Shown in pieces: positions 12,401 through 24,400 of a stretch of DNA of 64,000 nucleotides. Every line of letters starts with the position of its first letter. The first letter of the stretch is position 1. The notes under the pieces were generated by a model that saw only the letters and a program-made list of their open reading frames with translations, ran no database searches and was not told the DNA's origin. This DNA comes from Charina bottae (Eukaryota > Chordata > Lepidosauria > Squamata > Charinaidae): positions 186,001 through 250,000 of the forward strand of contig JALMGJ010000020.1 in the NCBI GenBank assembly GCA_023362775.1, read 5' to 3'. The translations under genes were made by a program, and so were the position numbers.

Positions 12401-15400
12401 CCTGCCAGCTTCCCCATTGACTTTGCTTGTTGGAAGCTGGCAGTGAAGGTCACAAATGGCGATCATGTGACTGCGGGATGCTGCAACATTGTAATTGCAA
12501 GCCAGTTGCCAAGTGCCCGAATCTCGATCACGCGACTGCGGGGATGCTGCGATGGCCACAACTACGAGGACCTGTTGTAAATCCCTTGTTCAGTGCCATC
12601 ATAACTTCAAACAGTCTCTGAACAAGTGGTCGTTCAACGAGGACTACCTCTAAAAACAATTAACATCCTTACTCTCCAGCCATCTCTTTAATGTTTTCCC
12701 TCCTTCTGACCAGCTGGTAACAATCTCTTGGGCCCTAGAGCAAGATTCTTGCAGGTGTGTGTGTGTACCATGACTGTAGGGTCTCTGCTTTAGAAAATAT
12801 GCCAATATCTCAGCCCAGACAGGTTTTAAGGTAAGGAACTAAAGGACTGCAGCTCTCCTGCCTTCTGGGCGTTCTTGCCTGGAGATGCAGTGGCTGCAAA
12901 TATTTCTTGGCCAGGGCCAGGGCGCTGGTTGCTAAGCAAAGCTGCATGTAAGCCTTAGCCGCACCTGAGCAGACTTTTGAGAACATTTCTATTCTAGAAG
13001 CTTCTTTGTTATAATCTGGAATTAATGAAAAGTCCAGGAAGAATTCTTCAGCTAAAAGGGCTGTCCTTTTAAATATCTTTATGTTCTGTAGGCTGAACCA
13101 CAGATTTCTTTTTCTCTTAGAGGCAGAATCATCATTTCAGCAAAGTCCTATTACAGTCTCTGGATCCCCCACAATCTCTTTGTGCACCATTTTAAAAGTA
13201 TCAATGAACAAGTCCATCCACTCCTGCCGCTCATGTCCAGTGGCAAACTTGGCTTTTTCGGCGGTATAGGCCAAGGTGGCCACCAGCTGCGTATACATGC
13301 TGGGGTCCTGGATCTCCGTCGTGGAGTTCAGGAACTGGGCGATCATAGGTTTGGTGCTGGGCAAAGTTATCTCGACCTCCACAGGGCGGAAAGTAACTGG
13401 GTACCTCCCATCTGCAAGTGAGTGTCAAAAGAATATTTTCAGGGCTGTGCTCTGATTTCAGATCCTGCTGGTTTTCTACATCGATGCTGGTGCTGAATTG
13501 CTGGCCAGTGAATTTAAATATGGTAGTCCCTGGATAATACCTTCCCTGGAGAAAAAGGCCCTTTTATGTCTTTCAAAACTTCATAATGTTTGTTTTGCTG
13601 CTGGCTTTAATGTGATCTTATGTGCTGCATTTATTATTACTGTCAGTTTTGCCTGCTGTTGCTTTGTTACATCTTCCTTCCTTCCTTCCTTCCTTCCTTC
13701 CTTCCTTCCTTCCTTCCTTCCTTCCTTCCTTCCTTCCTTCCTTCCTTCCTTCCTTCCTTCCTTCCTTCCTTCCTTCCTCTTGTATGCTACCAAGATACTG
13801 CAGTTACTGGGCCATTTAGAAGTCAACAAGCAAAAATCAACATTTTAAAGGCATTACTGTAGCTGAAATTGGTACTACTTATTAAACATGAACACTACAT
13901 ACAGATACTAGCCAGAAATCCAAAAAGGTAGTTGTGTTAGTCTGTTACAGCACACACAATGAAGAATGTTGTGATTCCTTAAAGATTAACAAAGGGGTGA
14001 TAGATTTTGTGGACCACCGTAAAATGGACTCTGGTCCACAAGCACCCAGGTAGGCAACATGGTGCCTATTGGTGCCAGGCTGCCTGCAATACCCTTAAAG
14101 GTGCCAGTAGACCCTCAACGTATAGCAAGTGCCAGAAAGTCCAGGTCTGGTTCAGTTTGGTTTGATTTCTACCAGAGATGTGTTAATATTGTCTTAGTTG
14201 TTGTTGCGTCTTCTTAGTTACTGTATACTATGGAGTGTCTGCATGATAGTGACAGGTATCAATCAAAGAGAGTATTTGTAGCTCAGGGTTGAACTGTGGA
14301 GTTCTTGGTGCTCTCTGAGCCTTGTTTTCTTGCAGACGTTTCATTGCCAGGCTAGGCAACATCTTCAGTGCACTGAAGATGTTGCCTAGCCTGGCAATGA
14401 AACGTCTGCAAGAAAACAACAAGGCTCAGAGAGCACCAAGGACTCCACAGTGACAGGTATAAATATGGTAAGTGAACAAGGCTGAAAATGTGGTTGTTTT
14501 TAGGAAAAAAAGAAATCTCGCCCAATACAAAGCCCAACTGGCAACACGGCACTTTTTTCTCAGTATCAACTGAAAAGCATCAATTCACTTAACATCCTTC
14601 TCTCTCCTTTTAATTTAGGCAAGGTCTTAATCAGACTAATGTATTTGTCCTGTGCCCAGGCTGTTTTCTACTGAGCCTATGCTTGTTTTGACTGCATGGT
14701 GCTGAATCCCTTGATCCAGATGGGGAGGTCAGCACCATATCCTTCCCCATTGATGCACCATCAATCTTTTCTAGTCAACTTAGAGCAGTGCTTTCCAAAC
14801 TGCTGCCGTTGGCGACACACGAATGGCGGCGGCAGTGGTGGCAGCGTGGTGGCGTGCACGGCAGCGGGCTCGTGTTTTCTGCTAAAACGCGGAAGCGCTG
14901 ATGGCACGCTGCTGCCGTTGTCGCTGCTGCCACCGCCGTGCACACTGCCGCCGCCGTGCGCGCCCCCGCGCTGCCGCCGTGCACGCCCCCGCCGCCACTT
15001 CCAGGTTGTGTCACAACACACTAAACTGTGTGTTGCAACACACTAAAGTGTCGCGACACAGAGTTTGGAAAGCTATGACTTAGAGGCATTGCAAAGAGAT
15101 GGAAATCTGCACTTTTATATCCATCAAAAGACTGTTTTATAAATGGAGGAATAATATCTAAGAAGAAGATGAGTCAGAGATCCAATAGTTTAGGACTAAA
15201 CTGACTACAATATGTACAAGTTCTATCATTCCTTTAAATGAAGACATGAAGGAAATAGTTTTGTGCCCTCTTACAGTCTTTGAAATTATTATTCTTGAAC
15301 TAAAGGAAAATAGCACAGGGGCAATATCAAGGATTTATGGTGTATTATTAAAGGTTTCTGGAATGCAAACTGGAAGGATTAGGCCAAATTCACTGAAATT

Positions 15401-18400
15401 AAGACAATAATGATATCATATCCCATTCTTAAAACAAAAAATTCAAGGACTGTAACCAGGGATTGTTGAAGAGATATGACAAAATTGGAACATACTGGCA
15501 CTTTTGGTGGCATTGCCCAAGAATCCAAGAGCTTTGCAAATTTATTTTAGGGAGATACATAAGATCTGTACACCATCTGTTCTAGCAATACCAGAATCAG
15601 GTATTTTATCATTGTCTGGAGGAGAACATGAAAACAAGGTCACGGTCAGATTTATGCTGGTGGCAGCAAGAATACCCCGAGTGGAAGGACAGTAGGAGAC
15701 TTGTATTCCAGCTTTAAATCTTTGCTACTCCAAATTATTAGAAATAGTTTTAATGGAGAAGCTTATGGTCATAGTACATAAACTGTAGGATAGGAAGTAT
15801 AATAACTCTTTAAAACTATTTTTTTTAAAAACTTTCAGTTTGCTAAACACTGAGAAGCAATTCAAAGACATTTGTTCTAAACAGTGATATGCATTTTGTG
15901 AGTGAAGCTGAACGATCATTTTGAAGGGATTTAAAGAGGGGGTTGCAAATCAGCCCAGTATTAATATTCTTTTTATTTAATTATTTGAAGTCCTGATTAT
16001 GTTTATTCTAATCTGTTGTTAGCTGTGTAGTTTTAATGTATACGTTAATGAATAAGAACTATTTAACCAAACTTTAAAAAGAACCAAATCACACACAGCA
16101 TTTCCTTTCTGTAGTACAATAAATAAGTACAGAAGCCTATAGAACATGACAATGTTTTTCAATGAAATCAATGGGGAAGTTGCCATCTTTTAGTTTTCAT
16201 TTATTGATTTCAGGGAAGCTATGGAATTTCTAAATATCTGGAGGCTTGTACCTCATTTATGGTGTTGTCTAGGGAAAGGATAACATTGTAGTAGAGACTC
16301 CTGTGGTGTTACCCAGAAGTGCAAGGGAGAACTCAGTCAAGGCATCCTGCTGGGTGGATCCCAGAGGGCATTAGTTAATGGCATCAGGAGGCAATTTTGG
16401 GATGGAGGGATGGATGAAGATAAGCAAGCGAAAACTGAATTCACACTAGAAATGCTGCAAATAAAGAAATCAATCAGAATTCTTCCTACATATGATTGCA
16501 TTCTCTCTAACACACCAAATTTACAGATTGGGAGCCCTTATGATCTGGGGAAGATAGATGGTAGCTTTTTACCAGCATAGACTAGTGTGTCAACTATCTG
16601 GAGAAGATGGACTTAAGTCACCCATGCACTAGTGATATCCAAGTCAGAATCCTCTAGCTAGCGCAGGATGCAGTCATACAGATATTGCTGGGAATTAAAT
16701 GTTTACTCATATGATACATAAATTGCACCAGTTGCAACGGTCAGCAATCTGTCTCTGAATATAAATTAGAATGCATTTTTAACTTAGAAGCAATGAATGC
16801 TTGAGGCCAAGTTATCAGGCCAGCATTCCATCTGTATCACTTTACTCCCTGCAATGGAGGTACTTCTGTCTCTGAGAGCAGTCAGAATGGTGAGTTGTGA
16901 GAGAAATGACCTTTTGACTCCCTTTTAGCACTGAAGATGTTGCCTAGCCTGGCAATGAAACGTCTGCAAGAAAACAAGGCTCAGAGAGCACGAAGGACTC
17001 CACAGAAAGGACCTTCTCTGCATGTTTCTAGAACAGTGCTTTCCAAAGTCCCGCTATTGGCGACACACCAACGGCGGCGGCGTGTACAGTGGCGGCGGCC
17101 TCGTGTTTCACGCTAAAACCTGGAAGACGCGCCATCAGCACTTCCGGGTTTTGTCGCAACACACTAAAGTGTCGCGACACACAGTTTGGAAAGCTATGTT
17201 CTAGAACATAATACCAACTGAAGTTATTAAGCCCCATCATTGTAAACCTTTCAGAAAACTCCTGAAGACTAGCTCATTTTATGTCTTCCTTAGGAGTTGC
17301 ATTTTATGGAACAGCAAGAATTGAGTTGGAATGATATTTCACTATTGTTAGGCTGACCATACATCCCATTTTGAACGGGACAGTCCCGTTTTTTTAGCAT
17401 TTTTCAACCGTCCTGTTGTTTTGATAAAAATCTCAATTTTGTCCTGTTTTTTAAACCCGGCGGGAATGGCGCAGAAGGAGGATCCGAGCTGGAGCTGCCG
17501 ATTGGAGGCAGCCCGGAAGAGGAAGCCCTCCCGCCTATCAGCGTGTGGCAAAGGAGGGCGGAGAGGCGGAGAGGAGGGTGATTGGCCAGGCGGGAGCCAA
17601 TCGTGCAGACTGGGGGCGGGGTTTGCAAGCGGGAGCCAATCGTGCTGACCGGGGGCGGGGTTTGCAGGCGGGAGCCAATCACGCAGACTGGGGGGGCAGG
17701 GACCCCTGTCTTTTTCATGAATACGGAATATTACATAAGACCCCGTCCCGTTTTGCCATCCCAATGTCCCGTTTTTGTCTCAAGGAAATATGGTCAGCCT
17801 AACTATTGTTAATTACTTTTATTGATTGTAATATTTAATGCTTGTATATTTTATCTTATGAGCCATCTTGGACTTTCTACCTTAGAAAGTGACATGTTTA
17901 TGTAAACTAGATTAGCTAATAATGTAGTAAGACACAAATATTTTGTGTTGTACTAATAAGTGAGGAATCAAGAACATGGTGTAAAAGTGACTGAGTAAAT
18001 TCCTGAAATATCAGATAATTTGTCCTAAACTTGAGAGCCAGAACTACTTTACATGCATTGATCCAGAGTTCAATTTCTGCATTACAGCTTACTGATTAGA
18101 ACTGGCAGCGTCAGGATCTAACCAATTTCAAATGCACCATAGCATAAACCAACATTTGATCAATGATGGTTAAGCTGTGTTTTTTCTATATCTGTAGAAA
18201 CATGGCAAATTTCCCAGATGCTTCTATCAAGACCCTTACTTTCTGATGGTAGTCTCTGGCCTAAAGATTAGGTTGTTATTCTCAAAAGGGACAGGTTAGA
18301 AGAAGTTTCTATGCCTTGAGAAATTACTGTTTCAGAAAAGACTTGGAATATTTACATCATTTCAATAAAGCAGAATAGCTGTAATACAAAAATGTACCTA

Positions 18401-21400
18401 CCTGTATAAAAAAAAATCTTTAGGAGGGAATGTCATTTAGAAATAACGTAAGGATTATGAGCTAGAACATCCATTCTTTGCTTAAGTCAGAATTCTTTTA
18501 CATGCTATAATAAATTGGGGTGGAAGGGGAAAGAGGATCATAGTTCAAATTATTTTTGTTTTACCTGTTTGGCAGGGCAGTTCAGGGCAGACAATCTGAG
18601 GATCTGAAAAAAGAGTAAAAAATACTTGATGGAAATCACTCAGATCACATTAAGCTTGCAGTACTATGCTACTGTATGTATACATACAAAAAATTAGGCA
18701 GGATATTGAAGAAATTAAGTTTTAAACTGTAAAGAGTTTGAAGTGCAACTGAGAGAGGCTAGTTAATCTCCTGGGCCAATTATGATCCACACTGATTTTC
18801 CATGCAGGGACAATGATACGTTGGCCTAGGAACTTTTCTCCCTCTGGCATGCAAGTGAAGCAAAGCTGCTAACAAAAGGGCTAAGAGAGTATTTCCTCCA
18901 TCATTAGCAACAAACCAATTAAATCATATAAATTTAAATAAATTAAAAAAAAATTAAAATCCCATTTTGATTTAGGATGATGGCCTTAATCAAGAGTCAG
19001 AGTGTGGAACTGGCATTCAGACTCATTCTAGTATTGGCAATCACTACACTGGTCAGTCTTTGAAATCTGTCCTTAAGCCTTTTTTAGTGGGTACAAAATA
19101 TGGCGAGGCTATGCTTTGAGCTACATATATAGGCCTCCCTGGTTAAACTGCGTTAGCAAACACTATTTTCTTCATAGCGAACTACAAATGTGGTAGGGTA
19201 TGATGTGGACCTAGACTGTGAATTTTTTATCTTAGTGAAATGATGCAGTTTTCTCCCAATCCATGTTGCCCATAGCCTATTTTTTTAAATATCAGTCAAT
19301 ACTGTGACGGTCTAATACCTTGAAAAAGAAAGACTCACTACTGGACCAGAACATTCTCTGCTGCCCATTCCTTCCAACTCTGAATAGCACTAGACCTTGA
19401 CAGTTGCTACATCTTAAAATGGAGATGCCATGAACATAACACTTAACCCCAAATGCATGAAAACTCTGACATGTCATATAACTTTTTTGCAATTAGCCTT
19501 GGAAAAGGTTGCACTGACCGACCTGGACAGAGTTCAAGCTCTATTCTTTCAAGGAACTCTTCAGCCACCAAATCAGTGAACATGTTCATTCTTTGGACTC
19601 TCCCTTTGTTGTTACAAGCAATGGCTTCCAGAGACTCCGATTCTTCATCTGCATGGAACATGTCTCCAATCCCAATGGCATTGACAATTACATTTCCATC
19701 ACAGAGAGCTTGTAAGTTGGAGTCCTTATCTCGTGGGTCATGCCGTCCATCAGTCACCACCACAGCAAACACCCGGGCTTTTTCTCTCCGGCTTTCCTTG
19801 ATGAGTGTTTCGTAGGCAAACTGAAGTGCAGAGGGGGTCCACGTGCCCCCTGCAATCCACTCCAGCTTCTTCACTGCCTCTTTGAAACTGGAGAGTGAGT
19901 CAATGCGCTTGTCGTTGAGCTGGATGGCTTCAAAGGTTCCTTTATGACTGTACTGGACCACTCCCACACGGGCACCTGCCAGTAAAGTCAGTTCAGTTAC
20001 AGTTCCCAGATTTTGATACTTTACTTCCCCTTCATCACACTGACCTGTAACCCCCAGCCTGCTGGGATGCAGATTCACATATGTACTGGGTCAATGATTT
20101 CACATCATTCTCAGAGACCAGTAATACAGTTATTGTAAGAAAAATGCTCAGAAAAAGTACAGGTATTCAAGAAATGTGGGTATAAATCTCTTCAAGCCGT
20201 ATGAAAGGGCTGGTCTTGATTCCTGAGTCAAATAACGATTGACGCAGACATAATGTCACATCCCAAGCGGCCACTGTCTACTGCCCTCTGGAACAGACCC
20301 AACAGGACACCCTTTGCATTCACGGATGACACCACTGGAGTCTCTAATTATTCCTCTCCCTTAACAGCAGCACTAGTGAAGTAGGAAACCAACTACTCCA
20401 AGGAAGCTTCCAATGCACATAGGAGTTGATGAGAAAGAGCTGTGGGTAAGTTAGAGAAAGCTGGGTCCAAATGCAGATTTTCTAATATATCGTTTAAAAA
20501 AAATTAGACCAATGTGGAACACTGATGGGTCAAGATAGCAACTATTTGCAATAGTGACATGGATCAGATATTGCTTCCTAGGGTAGCAATCAATTAATGG
20601 CTGAAAAAATGTATGTCATCATATAAATATCAAAGATACTATAGCTAGGGAGAATATTCAGCTTGTAAACAAAAATAATCAGTCACTGACCTGTCTCAGA
20701 TTTGGGATCTTTGGCAAGGGAGCCTAGCCTGCTCACGACATTGATGACAAAATTCTTCTCCAGGGAGAAATTGGTATAGCCAATACTCTCTGAACTGTCT
20801 ATGACGAAGACAATGTCCAGTGGACCACACCGCTTCTCACAGTCTATGGAAAAGAGAGACAAAATAGTCAGAAGCCTTGCCATGAAACTAGCCCAGAACC
20901 ACGACAACCACGCACTGCAAAGAACTGAGAAGTATTTTTAAATTATGGAGCCTCCTGGAGCCTATTTGAACACTGCATACAGTATATGAGCAAAGCAGGA
21001 GCTAACATTTTGAATGGTTTCACACATTATGCTAAACTAGCTTTCCCCAACCTGGAGTTCTCTAAATATGTTGGACTATTACCCCCATTATCCCCAGCCA
21101 ACATGGCCAATAACAATGGTGACAGATAGTGATGTGAGTATCTAGAGGGCACCAGAGTGGAGGAAATCAAGCAATACCATAGATTACCCAGGCAACACTA
21201 CGCTTCCAAGCTGTCCCTTCCTACATGGTCAGGAGCTTGGCGTTTGGAAGCTGAAGCTTCTGATTTGGCTGAAGTATGGTTGGCCAAATGCTGTCTAACA
21301 TTAATTAAGCACCTTGATCAGCCGCTGTTAATTCAGAGTTAATTTTAAAGATGTCAGTCCAGACGCCAGGAAAAAAATTAGTAAAGCTTAGTAAAACTCT

Positions 21401-24400
21401 GGTTTTACTTCCAAATGTGTCCCTCCTAAGCTAAGTGAGAGGGAAATGGTGAGCTGGCAAAGTCCACTGGAGTTGGGCGGCCAATAATTTTAAACAAACA
21501 AACTTCTTCTTCTGGGTTATTTCCCACAGTGGGCACCCATCCATGTTACGCTGTGACTATTTCTGCCTATTTGCAATGCAATAAAAACAAATCTACTTTT
21601 TAGAGCCATCTGCAGTTCTGCAAATCCATTTGATGAAAGGACTACTAGTTGGTCCTACCATAAACTGCCCAAAACCAGCCTAGCCACCAAATAACTGAAG
21701 AACACCATGACACAATGGCAGCTTTTTCCTACCAAAACTGGGCAAACATTTCCTCATCTCAGAGAACCCTTCTGCTCTAAATGAAGATCATGCAAAGAAG
21801 ACTCTGAACAAACCACAGCAGCCGCAGGTCTCTCTGATGTAGGTCATCACATCGCAGTCCTATCAACAATGACAACAGCAACAACTATTATGTATGCCAG
21901 AGGACACCAGTAGATTATTATAAATATTATGCAGTGATGTGTATTGTAATGTGGCATTATTGTAATACTACAAGCCCCAAATATCTGCCTATCCTCCACA
22001 AAATGTGATCAGAGGGTACATCCATAAAGATATAGAAGAACATGAAAAAAAATCTTTTCATAGTTCACAGCAAATTACAAATGATATCAGAAAGGCAGCA
22101 AAATTACCCAAGTGAATCTGTAGTGAGAAATTTTCTTGACTTACAGTTAGGCCAGGATCTCCAGAAGGGCCAGGATCACCCTAGAAAAGAAGATGAATGA
22201 GGTATTCACAGAATGGAAACCCGCCTTTTTGAGATTTCAGTATATAAGAAAAATAATAAGTTCACTTGCAATATATTTTTAATATTCACTAGCTTTTGGA
22301 AATATAAGTGTTGCAGAAATGCAACAGAAGAAAGAGAAAAGAGTCTGGTAGCATCTTTTAAGAGTAGCAATTTTATTTTACGGCGTAGGCTTTTGTGAGT
22401 TGCAGCTCACTTCATCCGATGCATGACTAAGGTAGGATTTAAACACATTGGGATGGTGGTAGGAGGGGAAAGGCAGAGGGGGGTCCTTGGGAGACAGATT
22501 ACCAGCACCTATCAATTAACAATTGTAATGTATTAAAAACCCATTGAGTTTGTTAAAACCTTCTGAGATAGCCCAAAACACACATACACATACAAGCAAA
22601 CTTGGCTGTCTCCCATTCAATTGTGTTGGCAAAACTTCTTTCTTCCAAAACTGCTACTTTGGGATCTGTGATGGAATTCCTGGGAGTTTGAGTCTTGATG
22701 TCAAACCTGTGTCCATTAATTGTTTTGTGCAAAGACTGGTCTGTTTGTCCTACAGAGAATCCACAGAGGCATTGCTGGCAATATCATATTAGAGCAGGGC
22801 TTTCCAAACTCTTGCCGTTGGCGACACACCAACGGTCGGCACACAAAACCCTGAAAGCGCCTGCGGCGGCGCTTCCAGATTGCCACTGCCACGCTTTTGG
22901 GGTTTTGCACACCATGGCAGCAGCGGTAGCAGCGGTGTCCTGGAACCCGGAAGCACTGATGGCCCGCCGCTGCTGTGCGCTCTACCGCGTGCGGCGGCGG
23001 TGCGCCATCATTGCTTCCGGGTTGTCGCGTGACACACTTGGGGCCCCCAGGCGACACAGTAATGTGTCGCGACACAAAGTTTGGAAAGCCCTGCATTAGA
23101 GGAAGAGCATATGAAGGCACCTTTAACTTTGCATGTGAAATTGTTGGGTGATGTGATGGTAATGTTGGTACTCCTTTTGCGTCACTGAGGCTGCCAGAAT
23201 CAGCTGTCTGGGGAGGAAGAGAAGTGGCTTCTGGTGTAGAGGGTATAAGTAATGGCCTTGAAGGACAGGAGGCAGAGCCACTACCAAGGCAACAGTCAGA
23301 TAAAAGGGGCCTGAGCCCGGGCCAAGAAAATAACTTGAGAAAACGTCAGATAAGCCCCTCCCTAGTTCACACAAAGATAAAGTGAGGGAGGGAGAAGCAC
23401 ATTCAGACGTCCAAGATTCTGTTATTATAGCTGTTCCAGTAAAAGTAGTCCTGACCTTTAGGACTTTGGTTTTTCAGTCTGGTCTACCTTGTAGGGATGA
23501 CAACTGGCTATGAGCAAAATTCCACTGCTACGATTGCCTCTTGAAGTAACTACTTATTCTAAGTTCATCAGCACTTTTTATTATGATTTTTCAATCCTTT
23601 CGAAATGCTTTCATTCATTAATGTAAGTTGCCTGGAAGCCTTGGAAGCTAATATACAGGGTAAAAATGCTCAAAATAGATTACAAACACATCTCTGTTTA
23701 TTATTTATTTCAGCTTTTTTGATCTCACTCTTTAGCCTGAAAGGTTCCCAGAATAATTTACACAGCACAGGTAGTCCTTGTTTCACGATTAAAATTGGGA
23801 CCAGCAACTCGTTGTTAAGTGAAGTGGTCACTGAGTGAAACTGCAACTATGCTTACGATCTTCCTTCAGCTTTTCTTTGCTTTACAGAACTGTGAAGGTC
23901 GTAAATGCAAGGATTGGTCGCAAAGTTACTTTTTCATCACCATTGTAACTGCAAGCAGTTGCTAAATGAGGCAGTTGCTAAACGAGGACTACCAAACAGA
24001 CAGTCCTGCCCCCCTCCCCTGGCTCACATTCTGAAAAGTTACAGCACTGAAGGAGAAGGGAATAGCAAGGGCAAAAAAAGGAGAGAGAACAGAGGCATCA
24101 GTTCTTAACGTTGCATCTAGTTCCGGGCCAAACTGTTCCCCTTTAATTTGTCCTCTCCATAAAGGTGAGGAGTGGAGGACCCACTTAAATGGGGCAAATA
24201 GAAATGGGGAATGATGGTGAGAATTCTTTTGAAAGTCAAAAAAGAAGTCATTGTATCTGGGAGGTGGCAAGGGGGTTCCCCTTTTACCCCCTTACCTTTA
24301 AATAAGTTCCTGTGCACTTACTCTCTCAAAACAGCACTATGTGTTGCAGATTATTTCTCCAAATGATCAAATGACCAAATTATGGCGAGATGCCCATGCA

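Larger units (their letters stand above)
6498..13136 (-). other. COL6A2 intron upstream of the final exon
   Basis: Apart from the listed SINE and mariner-like elements, (ACAG)n near 11,797-11,822, a 14-base G run at 9,086-9,099 and short AT/GT tracts near 12,245-12,276, I see nothing definable here. Confidence 0.6.
13412..18564 (-). other. COL6A2 intron between exon 26 and the alternative terminal exon
   Basis: This intron is mostly made of the repeats listed separately. Positions 13,925-14,040 resemble a decayed interspersed repeat of unclear class. The remaining unique sequence shows nothing further. Confidence 0.55.
18604..21813 (-). other. Introns among the C1-domain exons
   Basis: Introns at 18,604-19,522, 19,976-20,690 and 20,844-21,813 flank exons 24-26. 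I recognise no repeats or genes in them. Confidence 0.6.

Noticed and set aside
13498..13862. Overlapping frames encoding repeated Phe-Leu-Pro-Ser or Lys-Glu-Gly-Arg
   Set aside because: They are translations of the (CTTC)n microsatellite inside a COL6A2 intron.
14696..15083. Ala/Arg- and Pro-rich frames suggesting a CpG-island gene
   Set aside because: The frames come from the GC-rich core of a hAT-type MITE; similar frames appear at the other MITE copies.
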